DNA from: Marthasterias glacialis
Taxonomy: Eukaryota; Echinodermata; Asteroidea; Forcipulatida; Asteriidae
DNA length: 64,000 nucleotides
Assembly (NCBI GenBank): GCA_911728455.2
Contig: OU452234.1
Coordinates: 2,234,501 to 2,298,500 of the forward strand
Direction of reading: 5' to 3'
The position numbers and the translations under genes are program-made. Shown here in pieces: positions 9,701-23,620 of the stretch (position 1 is the stretch's first letter; every line of letters begins with the position of its first letter). The notes beneath the pieces were generated by a model that was not told where the DNA came from, did no database searches, and was given only the letters and a program-made list of their open reading frames with translations.

Positions 9701-12662
9701 AAAAGTATTGGCGGGAAACTGACAAGTTTAACACTGTTGGAAAGCCCTGTTCATGGGCTTTCCGAAAATGCCGGTCTTGAGGCTGTGGGATAAACAGGGA
9801 GGATGCCAGGGCCCGCAGAGTGAGGACACCCCGAGGATGTCCAGTGCATACGGCCATGCTGTATGTACGTCAACAATAGCCAAGGCTGCTACGTGTGTGC
9901 TGCACCGAAGCCAGCAAAAAAAAAAAGAAAACGCTGAAAAAAGAAGTCGGCAGCGCCACGGCCAATAACTCCAGAAATATTGGGGCTAGAGAGAAATTTC
10001 TTGTACCTGCAGTTAGCTGCCATAGTCCTGCATCCGATAATCTGGTTTTCCCGGCCAGCCAGGGCCATCTTCCGCCTTGAAACGCCCAGGGAACGGAGCT
10101 GCTCCGAATGCTTTTCAAACGCATGTCTAATGGCACTTTTGTACACGAAGCTGTAACAAAGTGAAAACAAGACTTATCAACGGCTCTATCTCCCAAAGTA
10201 TTGGCGGGAAACTGACAAGTTTAACACTGTTGGAAAGCCCTGTTCATGGGCTTTCCGAAAATGCCAGTCTGGGGGCTGTGGGATAAACAGAGAGGATGCC
10301 AGGGCCCGCGGAGTGAGGACACCCCGAGGATGTCCAGTGCATACGGCCATGCTTAATGTACGTCAACAATAGCCAAGGCTGCTACGTGTGCTGCACCGAA
10401 GCCAGCAAAAAAAAAAAGAAAACGCTGAAAAAAGAAGTCGGCAGCGCCACGGCCAATAACTCCAGAAATAATGGGGCTAGAGAGAAATTTCTTGTACCTG
10501 CAGTTAGCTGCCATAGTCCTGCATCCGACAATCTGGTTTTCCCGGCCAGCCAGGGCCATCTTCCGCCTTGAAACGCCCAGGGAACGGAGCTGCTCCGAAT
10601 GCTCTTCAAACGCATGTCTAATGGCACTTTTGTACACGAAGCTGTAACAAAGTGAAAACAAGACTTATCAACGGCTCTATCTCCCAAAGTATTGGCGGGA
10701 AACTGACAAGTGTAACACTGTTGGAAAGCCCTGTTCATGGGCTTTCCGAAAATGCCGGTCTTGAGGCTGTGAGATAAACAGGGAGGATGCCAGGGCCTGC
10801 GGAGTGAGTACACCCCGAGGATGTCCAGTGCATACGGCCATGCTGTATGTACGTCAACAACAGCCAAGGCCGTATACGTGTGTGCTGGACCGAAGCCAGC
10901 AAAGAAACAAAAAAAAAACCGCTGAAAAAAGAAGTCGGCAGCGCCACGGCCAATAACTCCAGAAATAATGGGGCTAGAGAGAAATTTCTTGTACCTGCAG
11001 TTAGCTGCCATAGTCCTGCATCCGATAATCTGGTTTTCCCGGCCAGCCAGGGCCATCTTCCGCCTTGAAACGCCCAGGGAACGGAGCTGCTCCGAATGCT
11101 CTTCAAACGCATGTCTAATGGCACTTTTGTACACGAAGCTGTAACAAAGTGAAAACAAGACTTATCAACGGCTCTATCTCCAAAAGTATTGGCGGGAAAC
11201 TGACAAGTTTAACACTGTTGGAAAGCCCTGTTCATGGGCTTTCCGAAAATGCCGGTCTTGAGGCTGTGGGATAAACAGGGAGGATGCCAGGGCCCGCAGA
11301 GTGAGGACACCCCGAGGATGTCCAGTGCATACGGCCATGCTGTATGTACGTCAACAATAGCCAAGGCTGCTACGTGTGTGCTGCACCGAAGCCAGCAAAA
11401 AAAAAAAGAAAACGCTGAAAAAAGAAGTCGGCAGCGCCACGGCCAATAACTCCAGAAATATTGGGGCTAGAGAGAAATTTCTTGTACCTGCAGTTAGCTG
11501 CCATAGTCCTGCATCCGATAATCTGGTTTTCCCGGCCAGCCAGGGCCATCTTCCGCCTTGAAACGCCCAGGGAACGGAGCTGCTCCGAATGCTTTTCAAA
11601 CGCATGTCTAATGGCACTTTTGTACACGAAGCTGTAACAAAGTGAAAACAAGACTTATCAACGGCTCTATCTCCCAAAGTATTGGCGGGAAACTGACAAG
11701 TTTAACACTGTTGGAAAGCCCTGTTCATGGGCTTTCCGAAAATGCCAGTCTGGGGGCTGTGGGATAAACAGAGAGGATGCCAGGGCCCGCGGAGTGAGGA
11801 CACCCCGAGGATGTCCAGTGCATACGGCCATGCTTAATGTACGTCAACAATAGCCAAGGCTGCTACGTGTGCTGCACCGAAGCCAGCAAAAAAAAAAAGA
11901 AAACGCTGAAAAAAGAAGTCGGCAGCGCCACGGCCAATAACTCCAGAAATAATGGGGCTAGAGAGAAATTTCTTGTACCTGCAGTTAGCTGCCATAGTCC
12001 TGCATCCGACAATCTGGTTTTCCCGGCCAGCCAGGGCCATCTTCCGCCTTGAAACGCCCAGGGAACGGAGCTGCTCCGAATGCTCTTCAAACGCATGTCT
12101 AATGGCACTTTTGTACACGAAGCTGTAACAAAGTGAAAACAAGACTTATCAACGGCTCTATCTCCCAAAGTATTGGCGGGAAACTGACAAGTGTAACACT
12201 GTTGGAAAGCCCTGTTCATGGGCTTTCCGAAAATGCCGGTCTTGAGGCTGTGAGATAAACAGGGAGGATGCCAGGGCCTGCGGAGTGAGTACACCCCGAG
12301 GATGTCCAGTGCATACGGCCATGCTGTATGTACGTCAACAACAGCCAAGGCCGTATACGTGTGTGCTGGACCGAAGCCAGCAAAGAAACAAAAAAAAACC
12401 GCTGAAAAAAGAAGTCGGCAGCGCCACGGCCAATAACTCCAGAAATAATGGGGCTAGAGAGAAATTTCTTGTACCTGCAGTTAGCTGCCATAGTCCTGCA
12501 TCCGATAATCTGGTTTTCCCGGCCAGCCAGGGCCATCTTCCGCCTTGAAACGCCCAGGGAACGGAGCTGCTCCGAATGCTCTTCAAACGCATGTCTAATG
12601 GCACTTTTGTACACGAAGCTGTAACAAAGTGAAAACAAGACTTATCAACGGCTCTATCTCCC
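9701..12662. repeat. Trimer tandem duplication, 1,481-bp offset
   Basis: 9,701-11,181 and 11,182-12,662 are almost identical three-monomer units. Shared markers: CTCCAAAAGTATTGG at the left end of both, AAATATTGGGGC (from 9,975 and 11,456), GCCAGTCTGGGGGCTG (10,264 and 11,745), CATGCTTAATGTACG (10,349 and 11,830), GACAAGTGTAACACTG (10,707 and 12,188) and GAGTGAGTACACC (10,803 and 12,284). The constant 1,481-bp offset and near-identity indicate a recent event. Confidence 0.85.
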
Positions 12663-13234
12663 AAAGTATTGGCGGGAAACTGACAAGTTTAACACTGTTG
12701 GAAAGCCCTGTTCATGGGCTTTCCGAAAATGCCGGTCTTGAGGCTGTGGGATAAACAGGGAGGATGCCAGGGCCCGCGGAGTGAGGACACCCCGAGGATG
12801 TCCAGTGCATACGGCCATGCTGTATGTACGTCAACAATAGCCAAGGCTGCTACGTGTGTGCTGCACCGAAGCCAGCAAAAAAAAAAAAGAAAACGCTGAA
12901 AAAAGAAGTCGGCAGCGCCACGGCCAAAAACTCCAGAAATATTGGGGCTAGAGAGAAATTTCTTGTACCTGCAGTTAGCTGCCATAGTCCTGCATCCGAT
13001 AATCTGGTTTTCCCGGCCAGCCAGGGCCATCTTCCGCCTTGAAACGCCCAGGGAACGGAGCTGCTCCGAATGCTTTTCAAACGCATGTCTAATGGCACTT
13101 TTGTACACGAAGCTGTAACAAAGTGAAAACAAGACTTATCAACGGCTCTATCTCCCAAAGTATTGGCGGGAAACTGACAAGTCTAACACTGTTGGAAAGC
13201 CCTGTTCATGGGCTTTCCGAAAATGCCGGTCTTG

Positions 13235-15058
13235 AGGCTGTGGGATAAACAGAGAGGATGCCAGGGCCCGCGGAGTGAGGACACCCCGAGGATGTCCAGT
13301 GCATACGGCCATGCTGTATGTACGTCAACAATAGCCAAGGCTGCTACGTGTGTGCTGGACCGAAGCCAGGAAAAAAAAAAAAAAAAAAAAAAAAAACGCT
13401 GAAAAAAGAAGTCGGCAGCGCCACGGCCAATAACTCCAGAATGTGGGGCTAGAGAGAAATTTCTTGTACCTGCAGTTAGCTGCCATAGTCCTGCATCCGA
13501 GAATCTGGTTTTCCCGGCCAGCCAGGGCCATCTTCCGCCTTGAAACGCCCAGGGAACGGAGCTGCTCCGGATGCTCTTCAAACGCATGTCTAATGGCACT
13601 TTTGTACACGAAGCTGTAACAAAGTGAAAACAAGACTTATCAACGGCTCTATCTCCCAAAGTATTGGCGGCAAACTGACAAGTCTAACACTGTTGGAAAG
13701 CCCTGTTCATGGGCTTTCCGAAAATGCCGTTCTTGAGGCTGTGGGATAAACAGGGAGGATGCCAGGGCCCGCGGAGTGAGGACACCCCAAGGATGTCCAG
13801 TGCATACGGCCATGCTGTATGTACGTCAACAATAGCCAAGGCTGCTACGTGTGCTGGACCGAAGCCAGCAAAGAAACAAAAAAAAAACCGCTGAAAAAAG
13901 AAGTCGGCAGCGCCACGGCCAATAACTCCAGAAATAATGGGGCTAGAGAGAAATTTCTTGTACCTGCAGTTAGCTGCCATAGTCCTGCATCCGATAATCT
14001 GGTTTTCCCGGCCAGCCAGGGCCATCTTCCGCCTTGAAACGCCCAGGGAACGGAGCTGCTCCGAATGCTTTTCAAACGCATGTCTAATGGCACTTTTGTA
14101 CACGAAGCTGTAACAAAGTGAAAACAAGACTTATCAACGGCTCTATCTCCCAAAGTATTGGCGGGAAACTGACAAGTTTAACACTGTTGGAAAGCCCTGT
14201 TCATGGGCTTTCCGAAAATGCCAGTCTGGGGGCTGTGGGATAAACAGAGAGGATGCCAGGGCCCGCGGAGTGAGGACACCCCGAGGATGTCCAGTGCATA
14301 CGGCCATGCTGTATGTACGTCAACAATAGCCAAGGCTGCTACGTGTGTGCTGGACCGAAGCCAGGAAAAAAAAAAAAAAAAAAAAAAACCGCTGAAAAAA
14401 GAAGTCGGCAGCGCCACGGCCAATAACTCCAGAATGTGGGGCTAGAGAGAAATTTCTTGTACCTGCAGTTAGCTGCCATAGTCCTGCATCCGAGAATCTG
14501 GTTTTCCCGGCCAGCCAGGGCCATCTTCCGCCTTGAAACGCCCAGGGAACGGAGCTGCTCCGGATGCTCTTCAAACGCATGTCTAATGGCACTTTTGTAC
14601 ACGAAGCTGTAACAAAGTGAAAACAAGACTTATCAACGGCTCTATCTCCCAAAGTATTGGCGGCAAACTGACAAGTCTAACACTGTTGGAAAGCCCTGTT
14701 CATGGGCTTTCCGAAAATGCCGTTCTTGAGGCTGTGGGATAAACAGGGAGGATGCCAGGGCCCGCGGAGTGAGGACACCCCAAGGATGTCCAGTGCATAC
14801 GGCCATGCTGTATGTACGTCAACAATAGCCAAGGCTGCTACGTGTGCTGGACCGAAGCCAGCAAAGAAACAAAAAAAAAACCGCTGAAAAAAGAAGTCGG
14901 CAGCGCCACGGCCAATAACTCCAGAAATAATGGGGCTAGAGAGAAATTTCTTGTACCTGCAGTTAGCTGCCATAGTCCTGCATCCGATAATCTGGTTTTC
15001 CCGGCCAGCCAGGGCCATCTTCCGCCTTGAAACGCCCAGGGAACGGAGCTGCTCCGAA
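13235..15058. repeat. Dimer tandem duplication, ~993-bp offset
   Basis: Two-monomer unit repeated. Markers: CCAGAATGTGGGGC, a small loss in CCAGAAATAATGGGGC (about 13,436 and 14,430); CCGAGAATC (about 13,497 and 14,491); CCGGATGCTC (about 13,567 and 14,561); GCCGTTCTTG (about 13,727 and 14,720); ACCCCAAGG (about 13,785 and 14,778). The copies part at CTTTTCAAAC versus CTCTTCAAAC (about 14,068 and 15,061). Confidence 0.8.
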
Positions 15059-18000
15059 TGCTCTTCAAACGCATGTCTAATGGCACTTTTGTACACGAAG
15101 CTGTAACAAAGTGAAAACAAGACTTATCAACGGCTCTATCTCCAAAAGTATTGGCGGCAAACTGACAAGTTTAACACTGTTGGAAAGCCCTGTTCATGGG
15201 CTTTCCGAAAATGCCGGTCTTGAGGCTGTGGGATAAACAGGGAGGATGCCAGGGCCCGCAGAGTGAGGACACCCCGAGGATGTCCAGTGCATACGGTCAT
15301 GCTGTATGTACGTCAACAATAGCCAAGGCTGGTACGTAAGTGCTGCACCGAAGCCAGCAAAAAAAAAAAAAAAAAAAAAAAAACCGCTGAAAAAAGAAGT
15401 CGGCAGCGCCACGGCCAATAACTCCAGAAATATTGGGGCTAGAGAGAAATTTCTTGTACCTGCAGTTAGCTGCCATAGTCCTGCATCCGATAATCTGGTT
15501 TTCCCGGCCAGCCAGGGCCATCTTCCGCCTTGAAACGCCCAGGGAACGGAGCTGCTCCGAATGCTCTTCAAACGCATGTCTAATGGCACTTTTGTACACG
15601 AAGCTGTAACAAAGTGAAAACAAAACTTATCAACGGCTCTATCTCCCAAAGTATTGGCGGGAAACTGACAAGTTTAACACTGTTGGAAAGCCCTGTTCAT
15701 GGGCTTTCCAAAAATGCCGGTCTTGAGGCTGTGAGATAAACAGGGAGGATGCCAGGGCCTGCGGAGTGAGGACACCCCGAGGATGTCCAGTGCGTACGGC
15801 CATGCTGTATGTACGTCAACAACAGCCAAGGCCGTATACGTGTGTGCTGGACCGAAGCCAGCAAAGAAACAAAAAAAAACCCGCTGAAAAAAGAAGTCGG
15901 CAGCGCCACGGCCAATAACTCCAGAAATAATGGGGCTAGAGAGAAATTTCTTGTACCTGCAGTTAGCTGCCATAGTCCTGCATCCGATAATCTGGTTTTC
16001 CCGGCCAGCCAGGGCCATCTTCCGCCTTGAAACGCCCAGGGAACGGAGCTGCTCCGAATGCTCTTCAAACGCATGTCTAATGGCACTTTTGTACATGAAG
16101 CTGTAACAAAGTGAAAACAAGACTTATCAACGGCTCTATCTCCCAAAGTATTGGCGGGAAACTGACAAGTTTAACACTGTTGGAAAGCCCTGTTCATGGG
16201 CTTTCCGAAAATGCCGGTCTTGAGGCTGTGGGATAAACAGGGAGGATGCCAGGGCCCGCGGAGTGAGGACACCCCGAGGATGTCCAGTGCATACGGCCAT
16301 GCTGTATGTACGTCAACAATAGCCAAGGCCGTATACGTGTGTGCTGGACCGAAGCAAGAAAAAAAAAAAAAAAAAAAAAAAAACCGCTGAAAAAAGAAGT
16401 CGGCAGCGCCACGGCCAATAACTCCAGAAATAATGGGGCTAGAGAGAAATTTCTTGTACCTGCAGTTAGCTGCCATAGTCCTGCATCCGATAATCTGGTT
16501 TTCCCGGCCAGCCAGGGCCATCTTCCGCCTTGAAACGCCCAGGGAACGGAGCTGCTCCGAATGCTCTTCAAACGCATGTCTAATGGCACTTTTGTACATG
16601 AAGCTGTAACAAAGTGAAAACAAGACTTATCAACGGCTCTATCTCCCAAAGTATTGGCGGCAAACTGACAAGTTTAACACTGTTGGAAAGCCCTGTTCAT
16701 GGGCTTTCCGAAAATGCCGGTCTTGAGGCTGTGGGATAAACAGGGAGGATGCCAGGGCCCGCAGAGTGAGGACAGCCCGAGGATGTCCAGTGCATACGGC
16801 CATGCTGTATGTACGTCAACAATAGCCAAGGCTGGTACGTGTGTGTTGCACCGAAGCCAGCAAAAAAAAAAGAAAACGCTGAAAAAAGAAGTCGGCAGCG
16901 CCACGGCCAATAACTCCAGAAATATTGGGGCTAGAGAGAAATTTCTTGTACCTGCAGTTAGCTGCCATAGTCCTGCATCCTTTAATCTGGTTTTCCCGGC
17001 CAGCCAGGGCCATCTTCCGCCTTGAAACGCCCAGGGAACGGAGCTGCTCCGAATGCTCTTCAAACGCATGTCTAATGGCACTTTTGTACACGAAGCTGTA
17101 ACAAAGTGAAAACAAGACTTATCAACGGCTCTATCTCCCAAAGTATTGGCGGGAAACTGACAAGTTTAACACTGTTGGAAAGCCCTGTTCATGGGCTTTC
17201 CGAAAATGCCGGTCTTGAGGCTGTGAGATAAACAGGGAGGATGCCAGGGCCCGCGGAGTGAGGACACCCCGAGGATGTCCAGTGCATACGGCCATGCTGT
17301 ATGTACGTCAACAATAGCCAAGGCCGTATACGTGTGTGCTGCACCGAAGCCAGCAAAAAAAAAAAAAAAAAAAAAAAACCGCTGAAAAAAGAAGTCGGCA
17401 GCGCCACGGCCAATAACTCCAGAAATAATGGGGCTAGAGAGAAATTTCTTGTACCTGCAGTTAGCTGCCATAGTCCTGCATCCGATAATTTGGTTTTCCC
17501 GGCCAGCCAGGGCCATCTTCCGCCTTGAAACGCCCAGGGAACGGAGCTGCTCCGAATGCTCTTCAAACGCATGTCTAATGGCACTTTTGTACACGAAGCT
17601 GTAACAAAGTGAAAACAAGACTTATCAACGGCTCTATCTCCCAAAGTATTGGCGGGAAACTAACAAGTCTAACACTGTTAGAAAGCCCTGTTCATGGGCT
17701 TTCCGAAAATGCCGGTCTGGGGGCTGTGGGATAAACAGGGAGGATGCCAGGGCCCGCGGAGTGAGGACACCCCGAGGATGTCCAGTGCATACGGCCATGC
17801 TGTATGTACGTCAACAATAGCCAAGGCCGTATACGTGTGTGCTGGACGGAAGCCAGCAAAAAAAAAAAAAAAAAAACCGCTGAAAAAAGAAGTCGGCAGC
17901 GCCACGGCCAATAACTGCAGAAATAATGGGGCTAGAGAGAAATTTTTTGTACCTGCAGTTAGCTGCCATAGTCCTGCATCCGACAATCTGGTTTTCCCGG

Positions 18001-19661
18001 CCAGCCAGGGCCATCTTCCGCCTTGAAACGCCCAGGGAACGGAGCTGCTCCGAATGCTCTTCAAACGCATGTCTAATGGCACTTTTGTACACGAAGCTGT
18101 AACAAAGTGAAAACAAGACTTATCAACGGCTCTATCTCCCAAAGTATTGGCGGCAAACTGACAAGTTTAACACTGTTGGAAAGCCCTGTTCATGGGCTTT
18201 CCGAAAATGCCGGCTTGAGGCTGTGGGATAAACAGGGAGGATGCCAGGGCCCGCGGAGTGAGGACACCCCGAGGATGTCCAGTGCATACGGCCATGCTGT
18301 ATGTACGTCAACAATAGCCAAGGCCGTATACGTGTGTGCTGGACCGAAGCCAGCAAAAAAAAAAAAGAAAAAAAAGAAAACGCTGAAAAAAGAAGTCGGC
18401 AGCGCCATGGCCAATAACTCCAGAAATAATGGGGCTAGAGAGAAATTTCTTGTACCTGCAGTTAGCTGCCATAGTCCTGCATCCGATAATCTGGTTTTCC
18501 CGGCCAGCCAGGGCCATCTTCCGCCTTGAAACGCCCAGGGAACGGAGCTGCTCCGAATGCTCTTCAAACGCATGTCTAATGGCACTTTTGTACACGAAGC
18601 TGTAACAAAGTGAAAACAAGACTTATCAACGGGTCTATATCCCAAAGTATTGGCGGGAAACTGACAAGTCTAACACTGTTGGAAAGCCCTGTTCATGGGC
18701 TTTCCGAAAATGCCGGTCTTGAGGCTGTGGGATAAACAGGGGGGATGCCAGGGCCTGCGGAGTGAGGACACCCCGAGGATGTCCAGTGCATACGGCCATG
18801 CTGTATGTACGTCAACAATAGCCAAGGCCGCTACGTGTGTGCTGCACCGAAGCCAGCAAAAAAAAAAAAAAAAAAAAAAAACGCTGAAAAAAGAAGTCGG
18901 CAGCGCCACAGCCAATAACTCCAGAAATAATGGGGCTAGAGAGAAATTTCTTGTACCTGCAGTTAGCTGCCATAGTCCTGTATCCGACAATCTGGTTTTC
19001 CCGGCCAGCCAGGGCCATCTTCCGCCTTGAAACGCCCAGGGAACGGAGCTGCTCCGAATGCTCTTCAAACGCATGTCTAATGGCACTTTTGTACACGAAG
19101 CTGTAACAAAGTGAAAACAAGACTTATCAACGGCTCTATCTCCCAAAGTATTAGCGGGAAACTGACAAGTCTAACACTGTTGGAAAGCCCTGTTCATGGG
19201 CTTTCCGAAAATGCCGGTCTTGAGGCTGTGGGATAAACAGGGAGGATGCCAGGGCCCGCGGAGTGAGGACACCCCGAGGATGTCCAGTGCATACGGCCAT
19301 GCTGTATGTACGTCAACAATAGCCAAGGCCGCTACGTGTGTGCTGGACCGAAGCCAGCAAAAAAAAAAAAACCGCTGAAAAAAGAAGTCGGCAGCGCCAC
19401 GGCCAATAACTCCAGAAATAATGGGGCTAGAGAGAAATTTCTTGTACCTGCAGTTAGCTGACATAGTCCTGCATCCGACAATCTGGTTTTCCCGGCCAGC
19501 CAGGGCCATCTTCCGCCTTGAAACGCCCAGGGAACGGAGCTGCTCCGAATGCTCTTCAAACGCATGTCTAATGGCACTTTTGTACACGAAGCTGTAACAA
19601 AGTGAAAACAAGACTTATCAACGGCTCTATCTCCCTAAGTATTGGCGGGAAACTGACAAGT

Positions 19662-21640
19662 TTAACACTGTTGGAAAGCCCTGTTCATGGGCTTTCCGAA
19701 AATGCCGGTCTTGAGGCTGTGGGATAAACAGGGAGGATGCCAGGGCCCGCGGAGTGAGGACACCCAGAGGATGTCCAGTGCATACGGCCTTGCTGTATGT
19801 ACGTCAACAGTAGCCAAGGCCGCTACGTGTGTGCTGCACCGAAGCCAGCAAAAAAAAAAAAAAAAAAACCCGCTGAAAAAAGAAGTCAGCAGCGCCACGG
19901 CCAGTAACTCCAGAAATAATGGGGCTAGAGAGAAATTTCTTGTACCTGCAGTTAGCTGCCATAGTCCTGCATCCGACAATCTGGTTTTCCCGGCCAGCCA
20001 GGGCCATCTTCCGCCTTGAAACGCCCAGGGAACGGAGCTGCTCCGAATGCTCTTCAAACGCATGTCTAATGGCACTTTTGTACACGAAGCTGTAACAAAG
20101 TGAAAACAAGACTTATCAACGGCTCTATCTCCCAAAGTATTGGCGGGAAACTGACAAGTCTAACACTGTTGGAAAGCCCTGTTCATGGGCTTTCCGAAAA
20201 TGCCGGTCTTGAGGCTGTGGGATAAACAGGGAGGATGCCAGGGCCCGCGGAGTGAGGACACCCCGAGGATGTCCAGTGCATACGGCCATGCTGTATGTAC
20301 GTCAACAATAGCCAAGGCCGCTACGTGTGTGCTGGACCGAAGCCAGCAAAAAAAAAAAAAAAAAACCCGCTGAAAAAAGAAGTCGGCAGCGCCACGGCCA
20401 ATAACTCCAGAAATAATGGGGCTAGAGAGAAATTTCTTGTACCTGCAGTTAGCTGCCATAGTCCTGCATCCGACAATCTGGTTTTCCCGGCCAGCCAGGG
20501 CCATCTTCCGCCTTGAAACGCCCAGGGAACGGAGCTGCTCCGAATGCTCTTCAAACGCATGTCTAATGGCACTTTTGTACACGAAGCTGTAACAAAGTGA
20601 AAACAAGACTTATCAACGGCTCTATCTCCCAAAGTATTGGCGGGAAACTGACAAGTTTAACACTGTTGGAAAGCCCTGTTCATGGGCTTTCCGAAAATGC
20701 CGGTCTTGAGGCTGTGGGATAAACAGGGAGGATGCCAGGGCCCGCGGAGTGAGGACACCCCGAGGATGTCCAGTGCATACGGCCATGCTGTATGTACGTC
20801 AACAATAGCCAAGGCCGCTACGTGTGTGCTGCACCGAAGCCAGCAAAAAAAAAAAAAACCGCTGAAAAAAGAAGTCGGCAGCGCCACGGCCAGTAACTCC
20901 AGAAATAATGGGGCTAGAGAGAAATTTCTTGTACCTGCAGTTAGCTGCCATAGTCCTGCATCCGACAATCTGGTTTTCCCGGCCAGCCAGGGCCATCTTC
21001 CGCCTTGAAACGCCCAGGGAACGGAGCTGCTCCGAATGCTCTTCAAACGCATGTCTAATGGCACTTTTGTACACGAAGCTGTAACAAAGTGAAAACAAGA
21101 CTTATCAACGGCTCTATCTCCCAAAGTATTGGCGGGAAACTGACAAGTTTAACACTGTTGGAAAGCCCTGTTCATGGGCTTTCCGAAAATGCCGGTCTTG
21201 AGGCTGTGGGATAAACAGGGAGGATGCCAGGGCCCGCGGTGTGAGGACACCCAGAGAGAGTCCAGTGCATACGGCCATGCTGTATGTACGTCAACAGTAG
21301 CCAAGGCCGCTACGTGTGTGCTGCACCGAAGCCAGCAAAAAAAAAAAAAAAACCCGCTGAAAAAAGAAGACAGCAGCGCCACGGCCAGTAACTCCAGAAA
21401 TAATGGGGCTAGAGAGAAATTTCTTGTACCTGCAGTTAGCTGCCATAGTCCTGCATCCGACAATCTGGTTTTCCCGGCCAGCCAGGGCCATCTTCCGCCT
21501 TGAAACGCCCAGGGAACGGAGCTGCTCCGAATGCTCTTCAAACGCATGTCTAATGGCACTTTTGTACACGAAGCTGTAACACAGCGAAAACAAGACTTAT
21601 CAACGGCTCTATCTCCCAAAGTATTGGCGGGAAACTGACA
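19662..21640. repeat. Local subfamily with CCAGTAACTCC and AACAGTAGCC
   Basis: Monomers beginning near 19,662, 20,657 and 21,149 share GGCCAGTAACTCC instead of GGCCAATAACTCC. Those at 19,662 and 21,149 also share GTCAACAGTAGCC and an altered GAGGATG context. The 20,160 monomer in between is of the common type. This is a small patch of recent spread that lies entirely inside the window. Confidence 0.6.
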
Positions 21641-22627
21641 AGTTTAACACTGTTGGGAAGCCCTGTTCATGGGCTTTCCGAAAATGCCGGTCTTGAGGCT
21701 GTGGGATAAACAGGGAGGATGTCAGGGCCCGCGGAGTGAGGACACCCCGAGGATGTCCAGTGCATACGCCCATGCTGTATGTACGTCAACAATAGCCAAG
21801 GCCGCTACGTGTGTGCTGGACCGAAGCCAGCAAAAAAAAAAAAAAAACCGCTGAAAAAAGAAGTCGGCAGCGCCACGGCCAATAACTCCAGAAATAATGG
21901 GGCTAGAGAGAAATTTCTTGTACCTGCAGTTAGCTGCCATAGTCCTGCATCCGACAATCTGGTTTTCCCGGCCAGCCAGGGCCATCTTCCGCCTTGAAAC
22001 GCCCAGGGAACGGAGCTGCTCCGAATGCTCTTCAAACGCATGTCTAATGGCACTTTTGTACACGAAGCTGTAACAAAGTGAAAACAAGACTTATCAACGG
22101 CTCTATCTCCCAAAGTATTGGCGGGAAACTGACAAGTTTAACACTGTTGGAAAGCCCTGTTCATGGGCTTTCCGAAAATGCCGGTCTTGAGGCTGTGGGA
22201 TAAACAGGCAGGATGCCAGGGCCCGCGGAGTGAGGACACCCCGAGGATGTCCAGTGCATACGGCCATGCTGTATGTACGTCAACAATAGCCAAGGCCGCT
22301 ACGTGTGTGCTGGACCGAAGCCAGCAAAAAAAAAAAAAAAAAACCCGCTGAAAAAAGAAGTCGGCAGCGCCACGGCCAATAACTCCAGAAATAATGGGGC
22401 TAGAGAGAAATTTCTTGTACCTGCAGTTAGCTGCCATAGTCCTGCATCCGACAATCTGGTTTTCCCGGCCAGCCAGGGCCATCTTCCGCCTTGAAACGCC
22501 CAGGGAACGGAGCTGCTCCGAATGCTCTTCAAACGCATGTCTAATGGCACTTTTGTACACGAAGCTGTAACAAAGTGAAAACCAGACTTATCAACGGATC
22601 TATCTCCCAAAGTATTGGCGGGAAACT

Positions 22628-23620
22628 GACAAGTCTAACACTGTTGGAAAGCCCTGTTCATGGGCTTTCCGAAAATGCCGGTCTTGAGGCTGTGGCATAA
22701 GTAGGGAGGATGCCAGGGCCCGCGGAGTGAGGACACCCCGAGGATGTCCAGTGCATACGGCCATGCTGTATGTACGTCAACAATAGCCAAGGCCGCTACG
22801 TGTGTGCTGGACCGAAGCCAGCAAAAAAAAAAAAAACCCGCTGAAAAAAGAAGTCGGCAGCGCCACGGCCAATAACTCCAGAAATAATGGGGCTAGAGAG
22901 AAATTTCTTGTACCTGCAGTTAGCTGCCATAGTCCTGCATCCGACAATCTGGTTTTCCCGGCCAGCCAGGGCCATCTTCCGCCTTGAAACGCCCAGGGAA
23001 CGGAGCTGCTCCGAATGCTCTTCAAACGCATGTCTAATGGCACTTTTGTACACGAAGCTGTAACAAAGTGAAAAAAAGACTTATCAACGGCTCTATCTCC
23101 CAAAGTATTGGCGGCAAACTGACAAGTCTAACACTGTTGGAAAGCCCTGTTCATGGGCTTTCCGAAAATGCCGGTCTTGAGGCTGTGGCATAAGTAGGGA
23201 GGATGCCAGGGCCCGCGGAGTGAGGACACCCCGAGGATGTCCAATGCATACGGCCATGCTGTATGTACGTCAACAATAGCCAAGGCCGCTACGTGTGTGC
23301 TGGACCGAAGCCAGCAAAAAAAAAAAAAACCCGCTGAAAAAAGAAGTCGGCAGCGCCACGGCCAATAACTCCAGAAATAATGGGGCTAGAGAGAAATTTC
23401 TTGTACCTGCAGTTAGCTGCCATAGTCCTGCATCCGACAATCTGGTTTTCCCGGCCAGCCAGGGCCATCTTCCGCCTTGAAACGCCCAGGGAACGGAGCT
23501 GCTCCGAATGCTCTTCAAACGCATGTCTAATGGCACTTTTGTACACGAAGCTGTAACAAAGTGAAAAAAAGACTTATCAACGGCTCTATCTCCCAAAGTA
23601 TTGGCGGCAAACTGACAAGT
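22628..23620. repeat. Adjacent monomer duplication, 493-bp offset
   Basis: Two neighbouring monomers share the unusual GGCATAAGTAGGG (22,694 and 23,187) in place of GGGATAAACAGGG, and GTGAAAAAAAGAC (about 23,068 and 23,561). They differ by very few bases (for example CCAGTGC versus CCAATGC), so this is a recent single-monomer duplication. Confidence 0.8.
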
